Notes: generated from the sequence alone by a model not told the origin. 64,000 bases of DNA from an uncultured Eubacterium sp. (GCA_934512155.1 CAKSWS010000005.1:1-64000); one strand, 5' to 3'. Positions 43,581 to 52,754 are shown, counted from the stretch's first letter. Numbers and translations: made by a program.

Positions 43581-44507
43581 ATGAATTATAAAGCAAAAAG
43601 TAAACTTAGCGAGTTTAACAAATTTTTATCTATTTTACTTGTTATCGCAATTATTTTCCTTATTGTTGCCGTTGCATTAAACTTGGGTGATAAAGGCGCA
43701 CCGGCAGATGCAAATAATGCGGCAGCTGAAGATGTTGTTACTATTGATGAATTTAAAGCCGGCACATACGGCGGAGTTCAGTTTAACACAGTGGAAGATG
43801 TTGTTAATTATTATGTTGAGGCATATGATTATACAAAAACTTTAACAGAACCTTATACATATAACGGTGAACCTACAACTTGTTATAAGCTTATGGGTAA
43901 CGAAGGTTTGGAAGTTAAAAATCTTCTTGTTGAAGGTAATTCAAACTCAATGCTTGATAACCTTGTTCCCGGTATCGTTGGCGGCTTGTTCCAAGGCGGC
44001 GTTAAAGGCCTTCCGCCAAGCGGCGGCCTTAACCCGGATATTGATACTGTTACAGATGATAAAATTAACGTTTCAAAGTCATTGCTTACTCCTGATGATG
44101 TTTTGGCAGCAAACGTTGTTGATAACGGCGACGGTACAATTACTCTTACTATTCAGCCTAAAGAAAAAATTCTTTCAATGCCTGCACAGGACTCACAGGG
44201 TCATTTCTTTAACACATTGGGCGATATCTCATCTGTTGTAGAATCTATCAGTGTTCTTTCGTTCTCTTCAGGTACAATTAATGATAACTTTGTTGTTGCT
44301 TATAAGGGCGGCTCAGGTGTTATTACTATTGATACTGCTACAAAGGAAATTACAAAGGCAGATTACACAATGCTTGTTCATATTGATGTTCAGCATGCAA
44401 ATGTTGCTGTTCTTAAAGATAAGAGCGCATCACTTGACATCGTTTATACAAACCAATTCCCTGCTACTACAGAATATCTTAATGAAAAAGGTTTTGTAAA
44501 AGCATAA
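43581..44507 (+). CDS. Unknown membrane-anchored extracellular protein
   Basis: I do not recognise this 308-residue protein. Residues 18-38 form one membrane helix after a basic N-terminus (KAKSKLSEFNK), and it lacks a lipobox or cleavage site. The rest should lie outside the cell: an acidic, Ala/Asn-rich spacer, then a mixed alpha/beta domain. A Gly/Pro-rich loop (about 132-152, GGLFQGGVKGLPPSGG) could be flexible or membrane-active. Repeats of FNTVEDVVNYYVEAYDYTK type are absent; only one such segment exists. It is a single gene with its own promoter, a GGGGG ribosome site and a strong terminator. Confidence 0.75.
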   Translation: MNYKAKSKLSEFNKFLSILLVIAIIFLIVAVALNLGDKGAPADANNAAAEDVVTIDEFKAGTYGGVQFNTVEDVVNYYVEAYDYTKTLTEPYTYNGEPTTCYKLMGNEGLEVKNLLVEGNSNSMLDNLVPGIVGGLFQGGVKGLPPSGGLNPDIDTVTDDKINVSKSLLTPDDVLAANVVDNGDGTITLTIQPKEKILSMPAQDSQGHFFNTLGDISSVVESISVLSFSSGTINDNFVVAYKGGSGVITIDTATKEITKADYTMLVHIDVQHANVAVLKDKSASLDIVYTNQFPATTEYLNEKGFVKA

Positions 44508-44524
44508 TTAAACTCGCTTAAACG

Positions 44525-44552
44525 GCGCACCGATTTATCGGTGCGCTTTTGT
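44525..44552 (+). terminator. Terminator of the unknown anchored-protein gene
   Basis: GCGCACCGA pairs with TCGGTGCGC around TTTA, then TTTTGTTTTT. Confidence 0.92.
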
Positions 44553-44606
44553 TTTTATAACTAAATTACTTCTTTTTAACAATGAGGCAAAAAAGTTATA
44601 AAAAAT

Positions 44607-44723
44607 AAGTCCCTCTTGTTAAAGGGCAAAGTCGTGGAAGATGACAGGGGGATTCAATTAAATAATGTTTAGCTTACAAGAATCTCTCCGTCAACACTGC
44701 GTGCTGCCATCTCTTGTTAAAAG
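44607..44723. repeat. Diverged copy of the MITE/REP-like element
   Basis: Starts AAGTCCCTCTTGTTAAAGGG, then GAAGATGACAGGGGGATTCAAT shared exactly with the copy at 3516. It ends near CATCTCTTGTTAAAAG. The remaining 44724-44914 stretch is AT-rich with nothing recognised. Confidence 0.7.
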
Positions 44724-44914
44724 TTTGTATAATCTAAATGTGAAAATACTATGCAATATTGACAAAACGGACTAAAAGATTGTTAAAAATTACTCAATCA
44801 CTGATTTTTGGCTTAACTGTGGGAAATTTTGTTTTTTTGTATTTGAAAAGTTGCACATATTAAGGCTTGAATATTTAGTTTATTTGGAATGTTTGCTGAA
44901 TTTTTGTTAAATTA

Positions 44915-44943
44915 TTGACAATCTGCAAAATTAAATGTATTAT
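44915..44943 (+). promoter_or_regulatory. Promoter of the butyrate operon
   Basis: TTGACA (44915-44920), 17 bases, TATTAT (44938-44943). A small ACGCC/GGCGT hairpin (44964-44981) lies in the 58-base leader before thl. Confidence 0.75.
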
Positions 44944-45008
44944 AATAGCGTTGAAAATAATAAACGCCGAATAATAGGCGTGGATTAATTGAATGTGAGG
45001 TAATTATT

Positions 45009-46190
45009 ATGGCTAAAAAAATCGTTCTTGCAGGTGCTTGCCGTACGGCTATAGGCACAATGGGCGGCACACTCAGCACAACTCCGGCAGTTGACCTTGG
45101 TTCTATCGTTATTAAGGAAGCTCTTAACAGAGCAGGCGTTCCTGCAGATAAAGTAGACCATGTTTATATGGGTTGCGTAATTCAGGCCGGTCAGGGTCAA
45201 AACGTTGCTCGTCAGGCTTCAATTAAAGCAGGTCTTCCTATTGAAACACCGGCTGTTACAATTAATGTTGTTTGCGGTTCTGGTCTTAATTGTGTTAACA
45301 TGGCTGCACAAATGATTCAGGCAGGCGATGCAGATATTGTTGTTGCCGGCGGTATGGAAAATATGAGCATGGCTCCTTACGCTTTAAAGCAGGGTCGTTA
45401 CGGCTACAGAATGGGCAATGCTCCAATGATTGATACAATGGTAAACGATGCTCTTTGGGATGCATTTAATGATTATCATATGGGTATTACAGCAGAAAAT
45501 GTTTGCGAAAAATACGGAATTACCCGTGAAGAACTTGATGAATTTGCTGCAAACAGCCAGCAAAAAGCAGAAAAAGCAATGGCTGAAGGTAAATTCAAGG
45601 ATGAAATCGTTCCTGTTGAAGTTAAGAAAAAGAAAGAAACAATTGTTTTTGATACAGATGAAGGTCCTCGTCCCGGCACAACAGCAGAAGGTCTTGCAAG
45701 ACTTCGCCCGGCATTTAAGAAAGACGGTATTGTTACAGCAGGTAACTCTTCCGGTATTAATGACGGCGCAGCTGCAATCGTTGTTATGACAGAGGAAAAA
45801 GCAAAAGAATTAGGCGTTAAGCCAATGGCTACTTGGGTTGCAGGTGCTCTCGGCGGTGTTGACCCGGCTATTATGGGCGTAGGTCCTGTTGCATCAACAA
45901 AGAAAGTTCTTGCTAAAACAGGCATGACTATTGATGATATGGATTTAATTGAAGCTAACGAAGCATTTGCCGCTCAGTCTATAGCAGTAGGCAGAGATCT
46001 TAATTTTGACCTTTCAAAGCTTAATGTTAACGGCGGTGCAATCGCTCTCGGTCATCCGGTTGGCGCTTCAGGCTGTCGTATTCTTGTTACTCTTCTTCAT
46101 GAGATGGAAAAAAGAGATGCAAAAACAGGTCTTGCAACACTTTGCATCGGCGGCGGTATGGGTTGTTCAACAATCGTTAAAAGAGATTAA
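45009..46190 (+). CDS. thl: Acetyl-CoA acetyltransferase (thiolase)
   Basis: 393 residues. It condenses two acetyl-CoA to acetoacetyl-CoA, the first step of butyrate synthesis. Catalytic residues are C89 in VCGSGLN, H349 in [10 protein letters not shown] and C379 in LCIGGGMG. Full length, first gene of the six-gene butyrate operon. Its codon use is strongly biased toward the preferred codons of this genome (GTT, CTT, GCA), consistent with high expression. A GTGAGG ribosome site precedes the ATG. Confidence 0.97.
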   Translation: MAKKIVLAGACRTAIGTMGGTLSTTPAVDLGSIVIKEALNRAGVPADKVDHVYMGCVIQAGQGQNVARQASIKAGLPIETPAVTINVVCGSGLNCVNMAAQMIQAGDADIVVAGGMENMSMAPYALKQGRYGYRMGNAPMIDTMVNDALWDAFNDYHMGITAENVCEKYGITREELDEFAANSQQKAEKAMAEGKFKDEIVPVEVKKKKETIVFDTDEGPRPGTTAEGLARLRPAFKKDGIVTAGNSSGINDGAAAIVVMTEEKAKELGVKPMATWVAGALGGVDPAIMGVGPVASTKKVLAKTGMTIDDMDLIEANEAFAAQSIAVGRDLNFDLSKLNVNGGAIALGHPVGASGCRILVTLLHEMEKRDAKTGLATLCIGGGMGCSTIVKRD

Positions 46191-46209
46191 TTTTCAGAGG
46201 TAATATTTA

Positions 46210-46995
46210 ATGGAATTTATTAATTATGAGGTTGAGGGTGCAGTTGCGGTTTTAACTATTAACCGTCCAAAGGCTCTAAATGCATTAAACAGTGCTGTGC
46301 TTGATGAAATCAATGCAACACTTGACGGAATTGACTTGAATACCGTTCGTGCTTTGATTATCACCGGTGCAGGCGAAAAATCTTTTGTTGCCGGTGCGGA
46401 TATTGCCGAAATGAGTACTCTTACTAAAGCAGAGGGTGAGGCTTTCGGTAAAAAAGGTAATGATGTTTTCAGAAAAATCGAAACTCTTCCTATTCCGGTA
46501 ATTGCAGCTGTTAACGGCTTTGCACTTGGCGGCGGATGTGAAATTTCCATGGCTTGCGATATTAGAATTTGTTCTGAAAACGCTGTTTTCGGTCAACCTG
46601 AAGTTGGCTTGGGCATTACTCCCGGCTTCGGCGGCACACAAAGACTTGCAAGAACAGTTGGCGTGGGAATGGCTAAACAGTTAATTTACACAGCAAGAAA
46701 TATTAAATCAGCAGAGGCTCTTCGCATCGGTCTTGTAAATGCGGTTTATCCTATTGATGAACTTATGCCGGCTGCAAAGAAAATGGCTTCAATCATTGCA
46801 TCAAACGCACCTATTGCCGTTCGTAATTGCAAAAAGGCTATTAACGACGGCTTGCAGGCAGACATAGATAAAGCAGTTGAAATTGAAGAAAAACTTTTCG
46901 GCGACTGCTTTGAAACAGAAGACCAAAAATACGGAATGGCATTTTTCCTTGACAGAAACAAGGAAAAAGTTAAAGAACCTTTCCAAAACAAATAA
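46210..46995 (+). CDS. crt: 3-hydroxybutyryl-CoA dehydratase (crotonase)
   Basis: 261 residues, enoyl-CoA hydratase family. It dehydrates 3-hydroxybutyryl-CoA to crotonyl-CoA. The oxyanion-hole segments (AGADIAEM and FALGGGCEISMACD) and the catalytic Glu region FGQPEVGLGITPGFGGTQRL are present. It begins 20 bases after thl and is followed 16 bases later by hbd. Confidence 0.96.
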   Translation: MEFINYEVEGAVAVLTINRPKALNALNSAVLDEINATLDGIDLNTVRALIITGAGEKSFVAGADIAEMSTLTKAEGEAFGKKGNDVFRKIETLPIPVIAAVNGFALGGGCEISMACDIRICSENAVFGQPEVGLGITPGFGGTQRLARTVGVGMAKQLIYTARNIKSAEALRIGLVNAVYPIDELMPAAKKMASIIASNAPIAVRNCKKAINDGLQADIDKAVEIEEKLFGDCFETEDQKYGMAFFLDRNKEKVKEPFQNK

Positions 46996-47011
46996 TTAGG
47001 AGGATATAATA

Positions 47012-47851
47012 ATGAAAGTTGGTATTATCGGCGCAGGAACAATGGGTTCCGGCATTGCACAGGCATTTGCACAGGTTGAAGGCTACGAAGTAGTACTTTG
47101 CGATATTAATGACGAATTTGCGGCAAACGGCAAAGCTAAAATTGCAAAAGGCTTTGAAAAAAGAATTGCAAAAGGCAAAATGGACCAAGAAAAAGCAGAC
47201 GCTATTCTTGCAAAAATTACAACAGGTACAAAGGAAATTTGCACAGATTGTGATTTAATTGTTGAAGCTGCTCTTGAGGTTATGGATGTTAAAAAGCAAA
47301 CATTTAAAGAATTGCAGGATATTGTTAAGCCTGAATGTATGTTTGCAACAAACACATCTTCTCTTTCAATTACAGAAATCGGTGCAGGACTTGACAGACC
47401 GCTTATTGGCATGCATTTCTTTAACCCGGCTCCTGTTATGAAGCTTGTTGAAGTTATTGCCGGTGCAAATACACCTGCAGAAATGGTTGCAACAATTAAA
47501 AATATTGCAACAGAAATCGGCAAAACTCCTGTTGAAGTTAATGAAGCACCCGGTTTTGTTGTAAATAGAATTCTTATTCCTCTTATTAACGAGGGTATTA
47601 CGGTTTACGAAATGGGCATTGCAAGTGTTGAAGATATTGACACTGCAATGAAACTTGGTGCAAATCATCCTATGGGTCCTCTTGAATTGGGCGACTATGT
47701 AGGTCTTGACATTGTTCTTGCTATTATGGAAGTAATTTATGCCGAAACAGGCGATCCTAAATATCGCCCTGCAACTCTTCTTAAAAAGATGGTTCGTGCA
47801 GGCAAGTTAGGTCGCAAAACAGGCGTTGGATTCTACGATTATACAAAATAA
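47012..47851 (+). CDS. hbd: 3-hydroxybutyryl-CoA dehydrogenase
   Basis: 279 residues. The Rossmann dinucleotide motif [14 protein letters not shown] is at the N-terminus and the catalytic His lies in [16 protein letters not shown]. The HCDH C-terminal domain ([16 protein letters not shown]) completes it. It reduces acetoacetyl-CoA to 3-hydroxybutyryl-CoA with NAD(P)H. AGGAGG precedes the ATG. A hairpin-containing 69-base gap separates it from bcd. Confidence 0.97.
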   Translation: MKVGIIGAGTMGSGIAQAFAQVEGYEVVLCDINDEFAANGKAKIAKGFEKRIAKGKMDQEKADAILAKITTGTKEICTDCDLIVEAALEVMDVKKQTFKELQDIVKPECMFATNTSSLSITEIGAGLDRPLIGMHFFNPAPVMKLVEVIAGANTPAEMVATIKNIATEIGKTPVEVNEAPGFVVNRILIPLINEGITVYEMGIASVEDIDTAMKLGANHPMGPLELGDYVGLDIVLAIMEVIYAETGDPKYRPATLLKKMVRAGKLGRKTGVGFYDYTK

Positions 47852-47863
47852 AAACGGTTTTTC

Positions 47864-47893
47864 GGCATCTGCCCGTTAATTTGAGCAGGTGCC
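47864..47893 (+). promoter_or_regulatory. Hairpin between hbd and bcd
   Basis: GGCATCTGC (47864-47872) pairs with GCAGGTGCC (47885-47893) with one G-U. The loop contains CCGTT (47873-47877), which could pair with AACGG (47853-47857) just upstream, a possible pseudoknot. It has no T run, so transcription should continue; a role in mRNA processing or stability is possible. Confidence 0.5.
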
Positions 47894-47920
47894 TTAACCC
47901 TGTTTAAGGAGGATATATTG

Positions 47921-49075
47921 ATGGATTTTATGTTAAGTAAAGAACATGAAATGGCAAAAAAATTATTCAGCGATTTTGCTGAAAATGAAGTGAAGCCTCT
48001 TGCTATTGAAACAGATGAAACAGAACAGTTCCCAAGAGAAACAGTTTCAAAAATGCAAAAAATCGGCTTTATGGGAATTCCTGTTCCAAAAGAATACGGC
48101 GGTCAGGGTTGTGATGCTTTAACTTATGTTATGTGTGTTGAGGAACTTTCAAAGGTTTGTGCAACAACAGGCGTTATTGTTTCTGCTCACACTTCGCTTT
48201 GTTGCGACCCTATTCTTACTTACGGTACAGAAGAGCAGAAAGAAAAATATTTAAAACCCCTTGCAAGCGGTGAAATGCTTGGTGCATTTGCCCTTACAGA
48301 ACCGGGTGCAGGCACAGACGCCCAGGGTGCACAAACAAAAGCTGTGCTTGATGGCGACGAATGGGTTTTAAACGGCTCAAAGTGCTTTATTACAAACGGT
48401 AAGGAAGCAGATATTTATATTGTTATTGCAGTTACCGATATTGTTGAGGATAAGCGTGGAAGAAAGAAAAAATTATTCAGCGCATTTATCGTTCCTAAAA
48501 CAGCTCCGGGCTTTGAATTCGGCGCTAAGGAAAAGAAAATGGGTATCAGGGGTTCTTCAACCTATGAATTGATTTTCCAAGATTGCAGAATTCCTAAAGA
48601 AAATATTCTCGGCCCTCAAGGTAAAGGCTTTGGCATTGCAATGCATACCCTTGACGGTGGACGTATCGGTATTGCCGCTCAGGCTCTCGGTATTGCTGAG
48701 GGTGCTCTTGACCGTGCTGTTGAATATGTTAAGGAAAGAAAGCAGTTTGGCAGAGCAATAGGTGCTTTTCAGAATACTCAATTCCAGCTTGCAAATATGG
48801 CAACACAGGTTGAAGCAGCAAAAATGCTTGTTTACAAGGCTGCTTTGGCTAAGCAAAATCAAAAGGTTTATTCTGTTGAAGCGGCAAAAGCAAAACTTTT
48901 TGCGGCAGAAACAGCAATGGATGTAACAACAAAAGCAGTTCAGCTTCTCGGCGGTTACGGCTATATTCGTGAATATGAAGTTGAAAGAATGATGCGTGAT
49001 GCAAAGATTACCGAAATTTATGAAGGTACTTCAGAGGTTCAAAGAATGGTAATCAGCGGCGATTTATTAAAGTAA
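47921..49075 (+). CDS. bcd: Butyryl-CoA dehydrogenase
   Basis: 384 residues from the ATG at 47921 (a TTG three bases upstream is less likely). Acyl-CoA dehydrogenase fold with the FAD-binding LTEPGAGTDAQG, the KCFITNG segment and the catalytic base E368 in EIYEGTSEVQ. With EtfAB it reduces crotonyl-CoA to butyryl-CoA and, in Clostridia, bifurcates electrons from NADH to ferredoxin. AAGGAGG precedes the start. Neighbouring etfB and etfA complete the complex. Confidence 0.97.
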   Translation: MDFMLSKEHEMAKKLFSDFAENEVKPLAIETDETEQFPRETVSKMQKIGFMGIPVPKEYGGQGCDALTYVMCVEELSKVCATTGVIVSAHTSLCCDPILTYGTEEQKEKYLKPLASGEMLGAFALTEPGAGTDAQGAQTKAVLDGDEWVLNGSKCFITNGKEADIYIVIAVTDIVEDKRGRKKKLFSAFIVPKTAPGFEFGAKEKKMGIRGSSTYELIFQDCRIPKENILGPQGKGFGIAMHTLDGGRIGIAAQALGIAEGALDRAVEYVKERKQFGRAIGAFQNTQFQLANMATQVEAAKMLVYKAALAKQNQKVYSVEAAKAKLFAAETAMDVTTKAVQLLGGYGYIREYEVERMMRDAKITEIYEGTSEVQRMVISGDLLK

Positions 49076-49089
49076 GGAGGGGTTGAATA

Positions 49090-49875
49090 ATGAAAATAGT
49101 AGTTTGTATTAAGCAGGTTCCGGATACAAAGGGCGGCGTTCAGTTTAACCCTGACGGTACTTTAAACAGGGGTGCAATGCTTACAATTATGAACCCTGAT
49201 GATAAGGCAGGTTTGGAAGCTGCTCTTCGTATAAAAGATGAAATGGGTGCAGAGGTTACGGCTTTAACAATGGGTCTTCCAAAGGCAGAAGAGGTGCTTC
49301 GTGAAGCAATGGCAATGGGTGCCGATAACGGTATTCTTGTAACAGACAGAGTTCTCGGTGGTGCCGATACTTGGGCAACATCCACAACTATTGCAGGTGC
49401 ACTTCGTAATATTGATTATGATTTGATTATTACAGGTCGCCAGGCTATTGACGGAGATACGGCACAGGTTGGTACTCAAATTGCCGAGCATTTGGGAATT
49501 CCTGTAATTTCTTATGCCGAAGATATTAAAATTGACGGTGAATTTGTTGTTGTTAAGCGTCAGTTTGATGACAGGTATCATATGTTAAAGGCTAAAATGC
49601 CTTGCGCAATTACTGCTCTTTCAGAGCTGAATGAGCCTAGATATATGACTCCGGGCGGAATTTTTGACGCCTATAAAAAAGAAATTACCGTTTGGGGCAG
49701 GGCAGACCTTAAAGATGTTGATGATTCAAACATCGGTCTTAACGGCTCTCCGACAAAAATCGCAAAGGCTTCAGATAAGGTGAGAAAAGGTGCAGGCGAA
49801 ACAGTTACTCCGGATTCACCTAAAGAAGCTGTAGACTATATTATGGAAAAACTTGCTGAAAAGCACGTTATCTAA
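49090..49875 (+). CDS. etfB: Electron transfer flavoprotein subunit beta
   Basis: 261 residues, the usual size. KIVVCIKQVPDTKGGVQFNPDGTLNR opens the protein and the family signature region VVKRQFDDRYHMLKAKMPCAITAL is present. It begins 14 bases after bcd with AAGGAGGGG as ribosome site. With EtfA it carries the FAD that accepts NADH electrons in the bifurcating Bcd-Etf complex. Confidence 0.96.
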   Translation: MKIVVCIKQVPDTKGGVQFNPDGTLNRGAMLTIMNPDDKAGLEAALRIKDEMGAEVTALTMGLPKAEEVLREAMAMGADNGILVTDRVLGGADTWATSTTIAGALRNIDYDLIITGRQAIDGDTAQVGTQIAEHLGIPVISYAEDIKIDGEFVVVKRQFDDRYHMLKAKMPCAITALSELNEPRYMTPGGIFDAYKKEITVWGRADLKDVDDSNIGLNGSPTKIAKASDKVRKGAGETVTPDSPKEAVDYIMEKLAEKHVI

Positions 49876-49890
49876 AAGGAGGAGAAGAAA

Positions 49891-50937
49891 ATGATTACAG
49901 AAAATATTGAACAGTATAGAGGCGTTTACATTTTCGCTCAGCAGGTAGATAACGAAATCAATTCTATTGCTTTTGAACTTTTGGGAAAAGCACGTGAATT
50001 GGCAGCAGATTTAAATGAAGAGGTTACTGCTGTTCTTTTGGGATATAATGTAAAAGGCTTGGCAGATGAACTTGCAAAATACGGCGCAGATAATGTTATT
50101 GTTGTAGATAATCCTGTTCTTGATGTTTACAGAACAGAGCCTTACACACAGGCACTTGCCGCTGTTATTAATGAATACAAGCCGGAAATTATGCTTGTTG
50201 GTGCTACTGCAATCGGCAGAGATTTAGGACCTCGTGTTTCCGCAAGAGTAGGCACAGGCTTAACGGCTGACTGTACAGTGCTTGAAATCGGCGATTTTCC
50301 GCTTAATCCCCTTCCAAACAGAGAGCAAAAGCACAATCAGCTTCTTATGACCCGTCCTGCATTCGGCGGTAATACAATCGCAACTATTGCTTGCCCGGAT
50401 AACAGACCTCAAATGGCAACTGTTCGTCCCGGCGTTATGCAAAAAATAGAGCCTAATGAAGCTGCAAAGGCAAACGTTATTGAATTTAATCCTACACTTG
50501 AAGAAAATAATTGCTACGTTGAAATTCTTGATGTTGTTAAGGCTGTTTCAAACACAGTTGACATTCAGGAAGCAAAAATTCTTGTTTCCGGCGGTCGTGG
50601 CGTAGGCAGTAAGGAAAACTTTAAACTTCTTCAGGATTTGGCAGACGCAATCGGCGGCACTGTTTCTTGTTCAAGAGCTGCTGTTGATAACGGTTGGCTT
50701 CCAAAGGATTTGCAGGTTGGTCAAACAGGCAAAACCGTTCGTCCTAACGTTTATTTTGCAATCGGAATCAGCGGTGCTATTCAGCACACATCGGGCATGG
50801 AAGAATCAGATATTATTATTGCAATTAATAAAGACGCTTCCGCTCCGATTTTTGATGTTGCCGATTACGGTATTGTAGGCGATTTGAACAAAATTGTTCC
50901 AATGCTTACAGAGGCATTAAAGGCACAGGCTGAATAA
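49891..50937 (+). CDS. etfA: Electron transfer flavoprotein subunit alpha
   Basis: 348 residues. The N-terminal ETF domain is followed by the FAD-binding C-terminal domain with VSGGRGVGSKENF, LPKDLQVGQTGKTVRPNVYFAIGISGAIQH and AINKDASAPIFDVADYGIVGD. No N-terminal ferredoxin domain. Last gene of the butyrate operon. The terminal enzyme (butyryl-CoA:acetate CoA-transferase or butyrate kinase) is not in the window. Confidence 0.97.
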   Translation: MITENIEQYRGVYIFAQQVDNEINSIAFELLGKARELAADLNEEVTAVLLGYNVKGLADELAKYGADNVIVVDNPVLDVYRTEPYTQALAAVINEYKPEIMLVGATAIGRDLGPRVSARVGTGLTADCTVLEIGDFPLNPLPNREQKHNQLLMTRPAFGGNTIATIACPDNRPQMATVRPGVMQKIEPNEAAKANVIEFNPTLEENNCYVEILDVVKAVSNTVDIQEAKILVSGGRGVGSKENFKLLQDLADAIGGTVSCSRAAVDNGWLPKDLQVGQTGKTVRPNVYFAIGISGAIQHTSGMEESDIIIAINKDASAPIFDVADYGIVGDLNKIVPMLTEALKAQAE

Positions 50938-50947
50938 TATGTAAAAC

Positions 50948-50978
50948 AAAAAACCACTTCTTATGAAGTGGTTTTTTT
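50948..50978 (+). terminator. Terminator of the butyrate operon
   Basis: AAAAAACCACTTC pairs perfectly with GAAGTGGTTTTTT around TTAT; also A/T-rich for the converging asparaginase gene. Confidence 0.95.
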
Positions 50979-50997
50979 ATCTGAGAAAATCAAAATT

Positions 50998-51951
50998 TTA
51001 TTCGACTGCATCTCCACCTAATGATTTTAACATAAAATCATTAATGGGCAAGTTGTTGTCGGTTGCAATCCATAATTTAATATATGCCGAAATAAACGTT
51101 GTTTTAGGTAAAATTATTATTTTGCATTTTTCATATTCTTTTGCGCTTTCATAAAAAAATTTATTGTCAAAGCCAACAAGATAAACGGTGTTGTTTTGTG
51201 TAAAGTTGATAAAATTATTGTCTTTTGTGGGCAATGTTCCGGAATGATAACTTTGAATTAAGTATATTTTGTTTTCATCGGCAAATTTCATACCCGGATG
51301 AGCGGTTATAATATTGATATTGCTGTGTTCGTTAAGCATTATGTTTTTCGGCGGAAAAATTTCATCGGCTTTTTCCGAATATTTGTTGTTTTTTATAAAT
51401 TTGCCGTTTTTTATTATACCGTAATATTTGTTGTTGATACTGAAAAGATCATCGCAAAATTCATTGTGTGCAAGCAGTCTTGTTCCACGGTGAATATAAA
51501 TTCTTTCGTTGCTGTTTTTATAGCAAACAAAAACGCCTTTTCCGCTTTTTTGCAAAATAAAATCAACTGCGCCCTTAAAGTTGTCGTTGCCGTTTGTGCG
51601 GTCATCGTTTAACGGGTGATTTGCACTTACAAAAACAATAGGTACGGTGTTGTTGCCTGTTGCGTATGACACTGCGGCGGCAGAGTATTGCAAGCTGTCT
51701 GTTCCGTGGGCAATAATAATGCCGTCAAAACTATCTTTGTTTTCTTCTACGCATTTTATAAGGGCGGTTATGTTGTTGCCGTTGTTGTTTTCACTCAGTT
51801 CAAAATACGGCTGTATTGCTTCAAAAATAATGCCGCTTTTGTTATAATAGTTTTCTATCAGCAGTCGCTTGCTGTTTTCATTTGTGCTTATTACTCCGTT
51901 TTCGGCGGCACTGCCGATAGTTCCGCCTGTAAAAATAACAAGAATTTTCAT
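50998..51951 (-). CDS. L-asparaginase, type I/II family
   Basis: 317 residues. The two catalytic threonine motifs are present: TGGTIGS (T8) and HGTDSL (T84, D85). It hydrolyses asparagine to aspartate and ammonia. It has no signal peptide, so it is cytoplasmic. The C-terminal half is unusually rich in Asn, Lys and Ile compared with family members and with neighbouring genes, so the allosteric or substrate-specificity region may be diverged. Single gene facing the butyrate operon terminator. Confidence 0.9.
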   Translation of the reverse strand: MKILVIFTGGTIGSAAENGVISTNENSKRLLIENYYNKSGIIFEAIQPYFELSENNNGNNITALIKCVEENKDSFDGIIIAHGTDSLQYSAAAVSYATGNNTVPIVFVSANHPLNDDRTNGNDNFKGAVDFILQKSGKGVFVCYKNSNERIYIHRGTRLLAHNEFCDDLFSINNKYYGIIKNGKFIKNNKYSEKADEIFPPKNIMLNEHSNINIITAHPGMKFADENKIYLIQSYHSGTLPTKDNNFINFTQNNTVYLVGFDNKFFYESAKEYEKCKIIILPKTTFISAYIKLWIATDNNLPINDFMLKSLGGDAVE

Positions 51952-51983
51952 TTAATCACCTATTAGAATTATACACATAATTG

Positions 51984-52011
51984 TTGAAAAAACAAATATT
52001 TGTGTTATATT
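51984..52011 (+). promoter_or_regulatory. Promoter giving a leaderless ylmH transcript
   Basis: TTGAAA (51984-51989), 16 bases, TATATT (52006-52011). The expected start, seven bases after the -10, is the A of the ATG at 52018. No ribosome-binding sequence precedes that ATG. Confidence 0.6.
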
Positions 52012-52017
52012 AATTGT

Positions 52018-52743
52018 ATGGATATTGAAAAAAGATTTGAGGAGCTTGCCCGTAGGGCAGATGAAAGATGTTATATAACTTTTTCCGATTTTTTAAATGT
52101 TGATGAGGAAAATGTATTAGCTAAAACCGTTTTGCCCGTGCCTTTTCGTATTTGGGGCGGATATGACGGCGCAGAACGTTGTGTTGCCGCTTTTGGCTAT
52201 AATGTTGAAAATGATGATTACCCTATAAGCATTGTTGAAATTAAGCCTGTTGCGCCGAAATTTGCCGATGTTCTTTCACATCGTGATTTTTTAGGCTCGC
52301 TTATGGGTCTTGGCATAAAAAGGGAAATGCTTGGCGATATTATTGTTAAAGATAATACGGGCTATTTGTTTTGCGTTAATACAATGGCAGATTATATATC
52401 GTCCTCTCTTGATAAAGTGCGGCACACAGTTGTTAAATGTATTGTTATTAATAATTTGCCCGATGTGGTGTGTAATAATACGGTTGATAAAGATATTATT
52501 GTTTCTTCAATCAGAATTGACGCAGTTGTTGCGTCTGTTTATAATTTTTCACGCAGCGGTGTTAAAGAATATTTTTTGGCAGGCAAAATTTTTGTGAACA
52601 GCGCCCCTTGTGAAAATTTTTCTTATAATTTAAAAAACGGAGATGTTGTTTCGGTTAGAGGTAAGGGTAGGTTTGTTTTTGAAGCCGTTGGCGGAAGTAC
52701 AAAAAAGAATAAAAACATTGTAAAAATTAAAATGTATGTTTAA
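52018..52743 (+). CDS. ylmH: YlmH-type S4-domain RNA-binding protein
   Basis: 241 residues from the ATG at 52018; a TTG six codons upstream would overlap the -10 box. The N-terminal domain contains LPVPFRIWGGYDGAERCVAAFGY and SHRDFLGSLMGLGIKREMLGDI, hallmarks of YlmH. A C-terminal S4 domain follows (about 175-225, FSRSGVKEYFLAGKIFVN and NLKNGDVVSVRGKGRF). In Bacillus YlmH is linked to ribosome quality control, and its gene normally sits in the division cluster near sepF and divIVA. Here it stands alone. Confidence 0.9.
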   Translation: MDIEKRFEELARRADERCYITFSDFLNVDEENVLAKTVLPVPFRIWGGYDGAERCVAAFGYNVENDDYPISIVEIKPVAPKFADVLSHRDFLGSLMGLGIKREMLGDIIVKDNTGYLFCVNTMADYISSSLDKVRHTVVKCIVINNLPDVVCNNTVDKDIIVSSIRIDAVVASVYNFSRSGVKEYFLAGKIFVNSAPCENFSYNLKNGDVVSVRGKGRFVFEAVGGSTKKNKNIVKIKMYV

Positions 52744-52754
52744 ATAATTAAAAA

